Below, one piece after another: positions 24,894 to 32,965 of a stretch of 64,000 bases of DNA. The position numbers and the translations under genes were made by a program. The stretch comes from Halalkalibacter okhensis (GTDB lineage Bacteria; Bacillota; Bacilli; Bacillales; Bacillaceae_D), in the NCBI RefSeq assembly GCF_000787375.1, contig NZ_JRJU01000013.1:54524-118523 (forward strand), in the 5' to 3' direction. The notes beneath the pieces are model-generated. The model worked only from the letters and a program-made list of their open reading frames with translations, searched no databases and was not told where the DNA came from. Position 1 is the stretch's first letter; every line of letters starts with the position of its first letter.

Positions 24894-25961
24894 TTAAATT
24901 AAGATGGGTGTCTTATCTTGTTTTTTATAACCATGAATAATCGTCTTTAACATTTCGTTATCCATCTTCAACACTTTGTTATCAGTATCACTAAGCAGCT
25001 GTTGAGTGTTTGTTATGTTAAAATCAATATCACGATTTACATAAATAGTGAAATTGGATATAAACTCATTTAATACCATTTCCTCTTTCGTTAAGACCGT
25101 ATCTTCTCTCGAATTAAATTGAATATCTGGAAAATCTAGCAATGCCCCTATCATTTTTAGTCCTTCGTGATTTAGCGGAGGATTAGGGTTGGTAATATGA
25201 TAGATGGTTTTATTTTTGGCCTTCTTTAACCCAGCCATTAGAACCTGGCAAACATAATCAACTGGCACTAAATTTTGAGTTCCTAATTGATTTCCGATTA
25301 TATTATACTTTTTACCACTTACATTCCCTACTCTTGAAATTCGTTTTTTAAATATCTCAAGTCCTTTGATAAACCCATATAATCCAAAAGTAGAATCCGT
25401 TTGGCCTGTTACTGAATGACCAACAATAATAGATGGCCTAAAAATGGAAACACTCATTTGTTCGCTATAGGACATGACGATATGCTCAGCTTTGCATTTC
25501 GTTTCTTCATAGGGGTTATTAAATTCTTGGTCTATTTCATGTAACGTTTCTTCTGCAGTGTCTTTCTTTCCAAGAGTATAGGCTGTACTAATATAATAAT
25601 ACGCTTTCACACCAATATCTTTTGCGAATTCTAACGAATGTTCTGTTCCCTTTTCATTCACTTCATATAATCGATCGGCCATTTTAAAATCAAACGATAG
25701 TAATGCTGCTATATGAAAAAAAGCATCTATTTCCCCTATAAGGTGGCGTTGTTTTTCTTTCGCCATTCCTAGTTGCTTATCTGAAAGATGGCCTTCTATG
25801 AACTCTATTTGCGAGTGCTGATGTTTTGGAATTTTATTTAATAAAGCTTGGCTTTTCTTTAATGATCTCACTAACACATAAACTCTGTTATTAGAATTGA
25901 TGAGTTCCTGGATAAATTGGGTTCCTAAGAAGCCTGTTCCACCTGTGATAAATATATTCAT
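24894..25961 (-). CDS. Extended SDR / male-sterility-type NAD(P)-dependent reductase
   Basis: A 355-residue Rossmann-fold enzyme with the nucleotide-binding GGTGFLG motif at residues 7-13, the YYISTAYTLG strand and the catalytic pair in YEETKCKAE (YxxxK), followed by a FRPSIIVG substrate-domain strand. The layout fits the NAD-binding-4 (fatty acyl-CoA or thioester reductase-like) group that acts on lipids. AAAGGGGAA precedes the ATG. It heads a two-gene unit with the alpha/beta hydrolase. The substrate is not readable. Confidence 0.85.
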   Translation of the reverse strand: MNIFITGGTGFLGTQFIQELINSNNRVYVLVRSLKKSQALLNKIPKHQHSQIEFIEGHLSDKQLGMAKEKQRHLIGEIDAFFHIAALLSFDFKMADRLYEVNEKGTEHSLEFAKDIGVKAYYYISTAYTLGKKDTAEETLHEIDQEFNNPYEETKCKAEHIVMSYSEQMSVSIFRPSIIVGHSVTGQTDSTFGLYGFIKGLEIFKKRISRVGNVSGKKYNIIGNQLGTQNLVPVDYVCQVLMAGLKKAKNKTIYHITNPNPPLNHEGLKMIGALLDFPDIQFNSREDTVLTKEEMVLNEFISNFTIYVNRDIDFNITNTQQLLSDTDNKVLKMDNEMLKTIIHGYKKQDKTPILI

Positions 25962-26116
25962 ATAGTTCCCCTTTCGTTATCCGCTTTCATAAGTTATCGC
26001 CATTATACACAACATTTCCAACATACTCATGCTGTAAATCTTTCAATTATGTGACGTCTGTCTCATTTTAAACATAAATTGACAAAATCCTCTCCTAAAA
26101 AATGGTTCTAACGACA

Positions 26117-26158
26117 GGAGGCTACTAATAAGGATATTTTTCCTTTTTAGTAGCCTCC
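26117..26158. terminator. Hairpin after the first deacetylase gene
   Basis: A 12-bp stem GGAGGCTACTAA pairing with TTAGTAGCCTCC, enclosing a second AAGGA/TCCTT pairing. It begins four bases from the deacetylase stop. The T-rich side lies on the plus strand, so it may also protect against rightward transcription. Confidence 0.65.
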
Positions 26159-26161
26159 CTT

Positions 26162-27229
26162 TTACTTTTCTAAAAGTGTTTGTACGGTAACAAACTGATA
26201 CCCTTGTGCTTGTAGTTCATCGATCATTCTTGGTAGGGCCTCTACTGTGCCATCAAGAAGGCGTGCATCGGATTGAAAATTATGCTGAAGAATGATTCCT
26301 CCTGGTGAGATATCTCGACGGACTATGCTCAGGATCTCCTCTGCTGATTGGCCACTCCAATCAATCGTATCAACAGACCACATAATTGTTCGCATCCCCA
26401 TCTCATGCAAAACAATATGATCCGATTTTGTCATTGCACCGTACGGCGGACGGAAAAGATCCGGCATTCTACCGACTGTTTTCATCATTTCTTTTTGAGT
26501 TGACTGTATCTCTTCTACTAAAGTCGATGTCATAACAGTCGGGATATTGGGATGATTCCATGTATGATTGGCGATTCCATGTCCTTCCCTTACCATCCGT
26601 CTCATCATATCGGGAAACTCTTCAATTTGTTTCCCCATGACAAAAAAAGTTGCGGGTACGTTTTTCTGTTTTAAGATATCTAATATTTTAGGGGTATAAA
26701 AGCTATCCGGTCCATCGTCAAAAGTTAGAGCTACTTGCTTCCTTGCTGGCTCTCCATTATATATAGCCTGTGGAGGGGTTTCTATATTGGTGGTTATAAA
26801 TGTCTGCGCTTTCTCTCTTTGATACGATACACCCATCCCAAATTTCCTTGCGACATCAATAAGAGGAACAAAGACCTCGCCATTATATTCAATAGTTTTC
26901 GTTGAAAGACTTTGACGCCTCCATGTTCCGGTGGCATGACCGTAGACATCTGCATAATCCTTTCCTACAGGTAGCGCAAATTGCAGATCTTTATGATGAA
27001 ACATAACTGAACGATACTGGTCATTCCAACTTATTTTGACACCCGTATGTTTTAGAAATAAAGCAGGTATGAGTATATGCCCATCTCTCATTATGTATCG
27101 GGTCTTAAAAGGTTGATGATCAATCATGATCGGAGCTTCTGGTAACCGGGACTCTTGTGCCAATGCAGTTGAACCAGTTACTAGAAGTATGAAGCAACAA
27201 AGGATAAGTGTTCCCTTTTTATTAAACAT
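26162..27229 (-). CDS. Secreted polysaccharide deacetylase with N-terminal copper-amine-oxidase-like domain
   Basis: Removes acetyl groups from cell-wall or other polysaccharides outside the cell. A signal peptide ends near ALAQ (residue 25). Residues ~35-150 are a domain of the copper-amine-oxidase N-terminal type (HILIPALFLKHTG, FVPLIDVARKFGM), common in wall-binding proteins. The CE4 catalytic domain (~165-355) has all its metal and base residues: TFDDGPD, NHTWNHPN, RPPYGA and ILQHNF. GGAGGAATACAT precedes the ATG. It is followed at once by a hairpin. Confidence 0.93.
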   Translation of the reverse strand: MFNKKGTLILCCFILLVTGSTALAQESRLPEAPIMIDHQPFKTRYIMRDGHILIPALFLKHTGVKISWNDQYRSVMFHHKDLQFALPVGKDYADVYGHATGTWRRQSLSTKTIEYNGEVFVPLIDVARKFGMGVSYQREKAQTFITTNIETPPQAIYNGEPARKQVALTFDDGPDSFYTPKILDILKQKNVPATFFVMGKQIEEFPDMMRRMVREGHGIANHTWNHPNIPTVMTSTLVEEIQSTQKEMMKTVGRMPDLFRPPYGAMTKSDHIVLHEMGMRTIMWSVDTIDWSGQSAEEILSIVRRDISPGGIILQHNFQSDARLLDGTVEALPRMIDELQAQGYQFVTVQTLLEK

Positions 27230-27284
27230 ATGTATTCCTCCTAACCAATTATGCTTAGCCTTTCCTCATTTAGGAGGTTTATGA

Positions 27285-27328
27285 AGAGGGGACTGAAAAA
27301 GGTTAAGTTGCCTTTTTCAGTCCCCTCT
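27285..27328 (-). terminator. 18-bp perfect hairpin terminator
   Basis: A perfect 18-bp stem (AGAGGGGACTGAAAAAGG) with an 8-base loop in the gap between the two deacetylase genes. It ends the upstream one (27345-27938). Confidence 0.8.
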
Positions 27329-27344
27329 TTGTTTAAGAATAGAA

Positions 27345-27938
27345 TCATAGTTCTGTTGAAAAATGGTGGCCTTTCTCTTTTAACTTTTGAATAAGTGTTG
27401 GTAAAATGAACAGTGTTTGTTCAAGTTCATGCAGAAGAATGATGGAACCTTTTTGAACATGAGTGAGAACATTTTCAATAATTTGGTTAGGATCTTGTTT
27501 TAAATTCCAATCAAACGATGCAATATCCCACATCACTGTTTGCAACTGTAAATGTTCAGCAATAGCTAGTGTATCCTTGTTGTACTGCCCAAAAGGCGGC
27601 CTAAAATATTGGACCTTCTGCCCCGTTATGGTTTCAATGGCTTCTTTGCTTCCTTGGATTTCATGCATTTGTTGGGCATAGCTCAATTGCGTAAGGTTCG
27701 GATGACGCTGAGTATGAGCACCAATGATGTGGCCATCGCCGAGTACACGGTTCCACGGTCTATTATGATGAAGCAACCTCGTTTGCCAAAAAAAGATGGC
27801 TTGTACTCCTTCTTTTTCTAACACATCAAGAAATTGAGGTAAATATTTACTTGGGCCATCATCAAAAGTTAAAATGATTCCTGACTCCTGACAATTTGCT
27901 ATGTTTGTTAAGACGCTTGCTTCTTTGGAGTTGTACAC
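27345..27938 (-). CDS. Polysaccharide deacetylase (CE4), start possibly broken by a TGA
   Basis: A 197-residue CE4 domain with complete catalytic motifs: TFDDGP, AHTQRHPN, RPPFG and LLHE. It has no signal peptide as read. The first usable start in the open frame is GTG 27938, which has only a poor ribosome site. In the same frame, 36 bases upstream, an ATG at 27974 follows AAAAGGAGGGG at ideal spacing, but the sixth codon is TGA (27957-27959). So either translation restarts at the GTG, or a single-base change such as TGG to TGA has crippled the gene, or there is a sequencing error. It follows the CstR-like gene by 16 bases, probably in one transcript. Confidence 0.75.
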   Translation of the reverse strand: MYNSKEASVLTNIANCQESGIILTFDDGPSKYLPQFLDVLEKEGVQAIFFWQTRLLHHNRPWNRVLGDGHIIGAHTQRHPNLTQLSYAQQMHEIQGSKEAIETITGQKVQYFRPPFGQYNKDTLAIAEHLQLQTVMWDIASFDWNLKQDPNQIIENVLTHVQKGSIILLHELEQTLFILPTLIQKLKEKGHHFSTEL

Positions 27939-27990
27939 AACTTCATTAGTAGCTATTCATGGACTTTTTTGCATTCTAACCCCTCCTTTT

Positions 27991-28251
27991 TTATCTACTT
28001 TTCACTAACAAATTAACCGCTTCTTGAATAAGCTCCTCCGTATCTTCTCCTTTATTTATTTGTTCACGGACGCATTGCTCTAAGTTCGTACTCACCACAA
28101 GCCCAATTGTTCGATCTAGTGCATTTCGCGCTGCGGACATTTGAGCTACAAGATCTTTGCAATCTTTTTCTTCTTCCATCATACGAAGTAATGCCTTCAC
28201 TTGTCCTTCTACACGTTTTACTCTATTTTTCATTTGATCATTATATTTCAT
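27991..28251 (-). CDS. CsoR/CstR-family repressor, persulfide-sensor type residues
   Basis: An 86-residue all-helical tetrameric repressor of the DUF156 (CsoR/RcnR/FrmR/CstR) family. The two thiols are Cys31 and Cys60. The position that is His in copper-sensing CsoR (four residues before the second Cys) is Asn56. That pattern, at exactly these residue numbers, is that of CstR, which senses sulfane sulfur through Cys31-Cys60 crosslinks; copper sensing is unlikely. The ATG at 28251 follows AAGGGGAA. The usual rhodanese, persulfide dioxygenase or sulfide-quinone reductase genes are absent, and the next gene is a polysaccharide deacetylase. Confidence 0.85.
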   Translation of the reverse strand: MKYNDQMKNRVKRVEGQVKALLRMMEEEKDCKDLVAQMSAARNALDRTIGLVVSTNLEQCVREQINKGEDTEELIQEAVNLLVKSR

Positions 28252-28362
28252 TTCACTTCCCCTTTCTACAACCAACTACCTCTACATCATCATATCCTAC
28301 GTTCCTTGATACTTTCAACATTTGACCACCTGAACACTTGGAATAAAATGTATGTTGAATAC

Positions 28363-28376
28363 CGAACGTATTTTCG
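28363..28376. promoter_or_regulatory. LexA (SOS) box in the polymerase Y promoter
   Basis: CGAACGTATTTTCG matches the Bacillus LexA consensus CGAAC-N4-GTTCG except one base. It lies between a -35-like TTGAAT (28355-28360) and a TATAAT -10 (28379-28384), where LexA would block RNA polymerase. Confidence 0.8.
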
Positions 28377-28424
28377 CATATAATAATAACACAAACATTT
28401 GTTCTTATCCGGAGCGTGAATTCG

Positions 28425-29654
28425 ATGAAAACAATCTTTCTTGTTGATATGCAATCTTTTTATGCATCTATTGAAAAAGCAAGATACCCATATTTAAAAG
28501 ACAAACCGCTCGTTGTATCTGGAGATCCAAAACGTCGGTCAGGAGTTATTTTAGCCGCCTGTCCTCTAGCAAAAAAACGAGGCATCAAAAATGGCGAACG
28601 CTTATGGGAAGCCGAGCAAAAATGTCTTGATTTAGTTGTAGTCCCCCCAAAAATGCAAGACTACATTACCATCTCCATTGAAATTACAAATATTTTAGAG
28701 CAGTATACCGATTTAGTAGAGCCCTTTTCAATTGATGAACAATTTATTGATGTAAGCGGCAGTCACACGCTTTTTGGTCCGCCACTTGAAATGGCAGAGA
28801 AGATTCAGCGACAGATTTGGGAAAAAACTAAGGTCCGAGCTCGTATTGGAATCGGAGAAAATAAAGTGTTAGCTAAAATGGCCTGTGATCACTTTTCTAA
28901 GAAAAATCAATCAGGTATCTTTTGGTTAAAAAAAGAAGAACTAGAACGAACATTATGGCGTCTGCCCGTTGAGAAAATGTTTGGTGTTGGCGGCCGTATG
29001 GCAAGTCACTTACGTAATATGGGCATTCGTACAATTGGGCAATTAGCGGCCGTTCCATTAAAACGTCTCCAAGACAAATGGGGAATTAACGGGCATGTTC
29101 TTTCTATGACCGCTAACGGTGAGGACTTTTCTCCTGTTACTACCTCTTCTCACGACGGCCAAAAAGCAATTGGACATGGCATGACCCTTCCTCGCGACTA
29201 CATAGGACTTGCTGAAATACGTGTCGTCTTACTTGAGCTCTGTGAAGAAGTTTGTATGAGAGCACGAAAATCAAAGGTGATGGGCCAAACCGTAACCGTT
29301 AGTGTTAGTGGGGCTAGTTATGAAATACGTAGCGGCTTTCATCGCCAAGCAACATTATATGAGCCTACGAACTACGTGATGGATATCTTCCGCATGGCTG
29401 AAAAAATTTTTCTTCAGTTTTGGGATAAAAATCCAATTCGAAGGCTAGCTGTTAGTTTAACAAAGCTTTGTCGTGATGATGAGCTGCAGCTTAGCTTATT
29501 TGATACAGGAAGAAATAAGAAAACCGATCTAGGGTATGTAATGGATGGAATAAAAGAGAAGTACGGTACAACAGCTTTAATTCGAGCTTCCTCTTTAACA
29601 AAGGCTGGTCAGGCTTTTGAACGCGCAAAAAAGATAGGAGGACATTATAAATGA
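28425..29654 (+). CDS. yqjW: Y-family translesion DNA polymerase (YqjW/UvrX type)
   Basis: Error-prone polymerase that copies past DNA lesions during the SOS response. The 409-residue protein has the palm motifs IFLVDMQSFYASIEKA and SIDEQFIDVS with the metal-binding acids, the helix-hairpin-helix region (FGVGGRMASHLRNMGI) and a little-finger domain. QLSLF near the C-terminus is a canonical beta-clamp-binding pentamer. The ATG at 28425 is preferred; a GTG nine bases upstream overlaps the GGAG site. A LexA box stands in the promoter. The yolD-type gene overlaps its stop by four bases, as in the B. subtilis yqjW-yqjX pair. Confidence 0.92.
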   Translation: MKTIFLVDMQSFYASIEKARYPYLKDKPLVVSGDPKRRSGVILAACPLAKKRGIKNGERLWEAEQKCLDLVVVPPKMQDYITISIEITNILEQYTDLVEPFSIDEQFIDVSGSHTLFGPPLEMAEKIQRQIWEKTKVRARIGIGENKVLAKMACDHFSKKNQSGIFWLKKEELERTLWRLPVEKMFGVGGRMASHLRNMGIRTIGQLAAVPLKRLQDKWGINGHVLSMTANGEDFSPVTTSSHDGQKAIGHGMTLPRDYIGLAEIRVVLLELCEEVCMRARKSKVMGQTVTVSVSGASYEIRSGFHRQATLYEPTNYVMDIFRMAEKIFLQFWDKNPIRRLAVSLTKLCRDDELQLSLFDTGRNKKTDLGYVMDGIKEKYGTTALIRASSLTKAGQAFERAKKIGGHYK

Positions 29655-29992
29655 GCCAACAATATTTACATCGTGGAAACCTTCTTTGGGAAAGCAGCAG
29701 AATGTTTTTACCTGAGCATAAAGAGGCTCTCCTCGAGCGTCGACTTGACTTGCAAAAGGTCGGCAAGCCCGAACTAGACGAACAGGAGTTAGAAGAGATA
29801 GGAATCATCGTAACCGATTCACTCAAACATGAGCTTGATGTTCAAATCATCTACTGGGAAGATGGTCTTTTTCATGAACTTATCGGTATCGTCGACCGCA
29901 TTGACTGGCAATGCAAGAAAATAAAAATAAGAACTGAGGATATGCCAACTTACATTGACATTGATTGCTTAAAATCCGTCATCCGAGCTTAA
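29651..29992 (+). CDS. yqjX: YolD-like protein (YqjX type)
   Basis: A 113-residue protein of the YolD family that accompanies Y-family polymerases in Bacillus genomes and phages. It has the typical N-terminal RGNLLWESSRMFLPEHKEAL and the C-terminal beta-rich GIVDRIDWQCKKIKI. Its start overlaps the polymerase stop by four bases (ATGA), so translation is coupled and both should be SOS-induced through the LexA box at 28363. In other Bacillus it is proposed to modulate the polymerase; direct evidence is limited. Confidence 0.88.
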   Translation: MSQQYLHRGNLLWESSRMFLPEHKEALLERRLDLQKVGKPELDEQELEEIGIIVTDSLKHELDVQIIYWEDGLFHELIGIVDRIDWQCKKIKIRTEDMPTYIDIDCLKSVIRA

Positions 29993-30037
29993 ACGCATTT
30001 TGTTCTGATCGCAACACCTCTTTCATTCACCCCCCCC

Positions 30038-30074
30038 AAAAGCAGCTAGAACCTTCATCGGTCTAGCTGCTTTT
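30038..30074 (+). terminator. Terminator of the polymerase Y/YolD operon
   Basis: A 13-bp stem AAAAGCAGCTAGA pairing with TCTAGCTGCTTTT, with an 11-base loop, T-rich on the plus-strand 3' side. Confidence 0.85.
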
Positions 30075-30153
30075 CTCTTGGAAGTCTAATTTATTTACAT
30101 AATGTCCGTCTAATGGGAAATAATTACATCATACAAAAAGCGGGAGGACACAC

Positions 30154-30882
30154 ATGAACGAGACACTTGTAGTAATCATTAGATCGATTATCACTTTTTT
30201 TACCCTTCTCGTTTATGCAAGGTTGATTGGAAAGCAACAAATCGGAAACTTAACAATGTTTGATTATATTAACGGAATAACCATTGGTTCCATTGCGGGA
30301 ACGATGGCAACCGATACCTCATCAAAAGTGTTAAATCACTGGCTAGCCTTAACAATTTTTATTGCCTTTACCCTGCTTCTTCAAATTACCGACATTAAAA
30401 ATCGTTACCTATCAAAAATCATTGATGGTGAACCGGTAACCGTCATAGAAGAAGGGAAAATTTTAGAGCAAAATTTAAAAATAGCCCGCTTAACGAAAGA
30501 CGAACTCATGGTACAGCTTCGCAGCAAAAATATATTTGACCTTACTGAAGTAGAAGTTGCTTTATTAGAACCTGATGGAACATTGTCCACTCTAAGAAAA
30601 GCCGAATTTCAATTCGTACAGAAGAAAGATTTACACATTCAAGTAAGTCGAGCAAAATTAACAACAGAAATCATCGTTGATGGACTGTTACTTCCGCAAA
30701 ATTTAGAGCAACGTAGGAAGGACCTTGCTTGGGTACAAGCACAACTAGATAAAAAAGGAATCAAAAATTTAAAACAACTCTCCTATGCTGCGATCTTACC
30801 AAATGACACACTCTATGTAGATTTATTTGATGACCATATATCAAATACAAATGATATTAGCGATTATGAAGGACCTTACTAA
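30154..30882 (+). CDS. DUF421 (YetF-like) membrane protein
   Basis: A 242-residue protein with three N-terminal membrane helices (about 6-24, 40-55 and 62-80) and two soluble C-terminal lobes with the IDGEPVTVIEEGKIL and DLTEVEVALLEPDGTLS segments of the DUF421/YetF family. In related spore formers, YetF-type proteins sit in the spore or cell membrane, and their function is unsettled. GGGAGGA precedes the ATG. The DUF4363 gene follows 19 bases after its stop, a pairing usual in Bacillus. Confidence 0.92.
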   Translation: MNETLVVIIRSIITFFTLLVYARLIGKQQIGNLTMFDYINGITIGSIAGTMATDTSSKVLNHWLALTIFIAFTLLLQITDIKNRYLSKIIDGEPVTVIEEGKILEQNLKIARLTKDELMVQLRSKNIFDLTEVEVALLEPDGTLSTLRKAEFQFVQKKDLHIQVSRAKLTTEIIVDGLLLPQNLEQRRKDLAWVQAQLDKKGIKNLKQLSYAAILPNDTLYVDLFDDHISNTNDISDYEGPY

Positions 30883-30901
30883 TAGCAAAGGAGTATCTCA
30901 C

Positions 30902-31264
30902 TTGCGAAAAATACTCTTATATATAGTCCCGCTCACATTTATCCTCGCAAGTTTGACGCTAATGACTAGTGGAGGTTGGTTAAAAGAGCCGAGGAGTGAC
31001 CAAGATGAGCTCCTACAATCTGTTCAGAGCATTGAAGAGCATGTACAAAGAGAAAATTGGCAAGAAGCAAAACGAAAACATGCCTACACAAAAAGAGCAT
31101 GGACCATTGTTACAAAACGAATTCAATTTAGCGTAGGCAAAGACACCCTTTCTGAGGTCAACCAAGTTCTTTCTCGCATGGAAGGAGCGATAGAGGCAGA
31201 GGATGCAAATGCTACTTTAATAGAAATCTATTCTTTTTATGAGTTTTGGCAGGAACTCGGCTAA
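30902..31264 (+). CDS. DUF4363 family protein
   Basis: A 120-residue protein with one N-terminal membrane helix (about 3-20) and a helical outside domain (WTIVTKRIQFSVGKD, TLIEIYSFYEFWQELG) of the DUF4363 family. The TTG at 30902 is the start, with AAAGGAG 8 bases upstream; the longer reading from 30827 overlaps the DUF421 gene and has no support. DUF4363 genes usually follow DUF421 genes, and the two probably form a complex (inference). A hairpin follows. Confidence 0.85.
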   Translation: MRKILLYIVPLTFILASLTLMTSGGWLKEPRSDQDELLQSVQSIEEHVQRENWQEAKRKHAYTKRAWTIVTKRIQFSVGKDTLSEVNQVLSRMEGAIEAEDANATLIEIYSFYEFWQELG

Positions 31265-31276
31265 AGCCAAAAATAT

Positions 31277-31305
31277 GAGGACGCCCAATGCCATTGAGCG
31301 TCCTC
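31277..31305. terminator. Terminator between DUF4363 and cupin genes
   Basis: A 14-bp stem (GAGGACGC-CAATG, one mismatch) with a one-base loop, serving two convergent genes. Confidence 0.75.
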
Positions 31306-31323
31306 GTATTGACTAGCGGTCAG

Positions 31324-31833
31324 TTAGTCCATTTCTGGCAAGGTGACATAGGCGAGTTTTTTAATGATTTCTTCGTGTTGAGGATAATCCCCCAAGAGAT
31401 CTTTTTGCGTAAATAATTCAAAGTCCTCATATTCAAACCCTGGAGATACCATACAACCAACAAGAGAAAAAGCCCCCTCTTCTTCTTGTGATAGGGACGA
31501 GCCAAAGATAGCATTTTTCGGCACTAACACTTGTGGTACTTCTCCTTGTTCAAGGTCTAAACCTAAGCGAACCTCCTCGTATTCACCATTTTCATGAATG
31601 ATATGTACAGATAACGAATTTCCTGCATGGAAATACCACAATTCATCCGACTGTAGACGGTGAAAATGCGAAACATCGTTGTCACTTAATAAAAAGTAAA
31701 TACTCGTATAAAGCATTCTTCCTTTTCCAGGTACTTCCTCTGTTGAACGAAAAGACCTTTTAAAATATCCCCCTTCTGGATGAGCCTCCAGTTCAAGATA
31801 CTTAATCCAATCTTCTGCCTGATAGTTTTTCAT
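31324..31833 (-). CDS. DUF985 cupin protein
   Basis: A 169-residue single-domain beta-barrel protein of the DUF985 cupin family. Family landmarks are the HPEGGYFKRSFRS segment, the SHFHRLQSDELWYFHAGN stretch with possible metal-binding His and Glu, and LVGCMVSPGFEYEDFEL. These proteins are proposed to bind or isomerise sugar-like compounds; the activity is unproven. The ATG at 31833 has GAGGT 5-6 bases upstream; an in-frame ATG at 31845 is weaker. It stands alone. Confidence 0.9.
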   Translation of the reverse strand: MKNYQAEDWIKYLELEAHPEGGYFKRSFRSTEEVPGKGRMLYTSIYFLLSDNDVSHFHRLQSDELWYFHAGNSLSVHIIHENGEYEEVRLGLDLEQGEVPQVLVPKNAIFGSSLSQEEEGAFSLVGCMVSPGFEYEDFELFTQKDLLGDYPQHEEIIKKLAYVTLPEMD

Positions 31834-31975
31834 ACGCAACCTCATTTCTATTCATCACTATACCCCAAGTAAACCAAAAGCAAGAAAAAGAATCAACAAA
31901 GAAAAGCTGCTTAGGGAAATAAAGAGGCTCGCTTCCAGTCTCGATGCCCTTTGCGCTACCGCTATTTCACTTCTA

Positions 31976-32791
31976 TCAACAACCTTTTAGGCCTCTTTGT
32001 GTTGATTGTACACTTACCCACAACCGGTCTTCTTCCCACTTCAATCTAACAGGAAGCTGAAACGTCTTTTCTAAATTTCCCTCCGATAACGTTGAGTGCT
32101 TTTCTCCTTTAGCCACAATTGATCCGTTATTAAGTAATAATGCATGTGTAATAGCTGGAACCACTTCTTCAATATGATGGGTCACATAAAGAAGAGTCGG
32201 GCCTCCTTTCGTTGTGGCTAACGATTGAATCGTCTCAAGAAGCTGTTCTCGTGAAAAGATGTCTAGTCCATTACATGGCTCATCTAGAATTAGGATTTTC
32301 GGATCGGCCATTAACGCACGAGCGATAATGACACGTCTTTTCTCCCCTTGTGAAAGACTCATAAACCTCTGCTTTGCTAATCGGTTAATGTTTAACTCTT
32401 CTAACAATCGCTTTGCCTGTTTAACATCCTCATTTGTGATCTCATCATATATTCCGATGGATGCGTGCTTTCCACTCAGAATAACTTCAAGAGCTGTATC
32501 ACTTCCCCTCGTGGCATAACGCTCATCAAGAGAAGCACTAACCCAGCCAATAGATTTACGAAGCTCTGGAATATTTGCCTGCCCAAATTTCTGCCCAAGT
32601 ACATGGATTTGTCCTTTTGATGCCCACTGATAGCCCGTTAACAAATGTAAAATCGATGTTTTGCCTGAGCCATTCAGACCTAAAATAACCCAATGCTCAT
32701 TCAGTGACACATCCCATGAGATATTATGTAAAATCGTTTTTCCTTCTCTTTGCCATGACACATTTTTTAAAGACACTATTTGCTCAGTCAT
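31976..32791 (-). CDS. ylmA: Stand-alone ABC ATPase (YlmA-like)
   Basis: A 271-residue ABC-type ATP-binding protein with Walker A GLNGSGKTS, Q-loop, signature SLSQGEKRR, Walker B ILILDEPCNGLD and switch His in YVTHHIEE. It has no membrane domain and no permease gene nearby. The layout fits the YlmA group of orphan ABC proteins; its partner or role (transport versus a non-transport function) is unknown. AGGAGG stands six bases before the second ATG, which is taken as the start. Confidence 0.87.
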   Translation of the reverse strand: MTEQIVSLKNVSWQREGKTILHNISWDVSLNEHWVILGLNGSGKTSILHLLTGYQWASKGQIHVLGQKFGQANIPELRKSIGWVSASLDERYATRGSDTALEVILSGKHASIGIYDEITNEDVKQAKRLLEELNINRLAKQRFMSLSQGEKRRVIIARALMADPKILILDEPCNGLDIFSREQLLETIQSLATTKGGPTLLYVTHHIEEVVPAITHALLLNNGSIVAKGEKHSTLSEGNLEKTFQLPVRLKWEEDRLWVSVQSTQRGLKGC

Positions 32792-32965
32792 CATATTCCT
32801 CCTGCCTATAAAACATCTTGTTATATGTTCGACTTTTTATGTCAAATTCCCCCTAATCCATCAGAAAAGTTTTTTATTCTATAAGTTTGAATGACATAAT
32901 TTACAAATCCTGATCTTTCTATTACTATTTTTATGTGTACACTTAAACAGAATGGTGGGATGTTG

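Noticed and set aside
30827..30901. Upstream extension of the DUF4363 protein
   Set aside because: It lies in another frame over the end of the DUF421 gene and lacks a ribosome site; the TTG at 30902 has AAAGGAG at proper distance.
31921..31998. AAAGAGGC...GCCTCTTT as a terminator of the ABC ATPase gene
   Set aside because: The arms are about 60 bases apart, with one inside the coding sequence, so a stable hairpin is unlikely.
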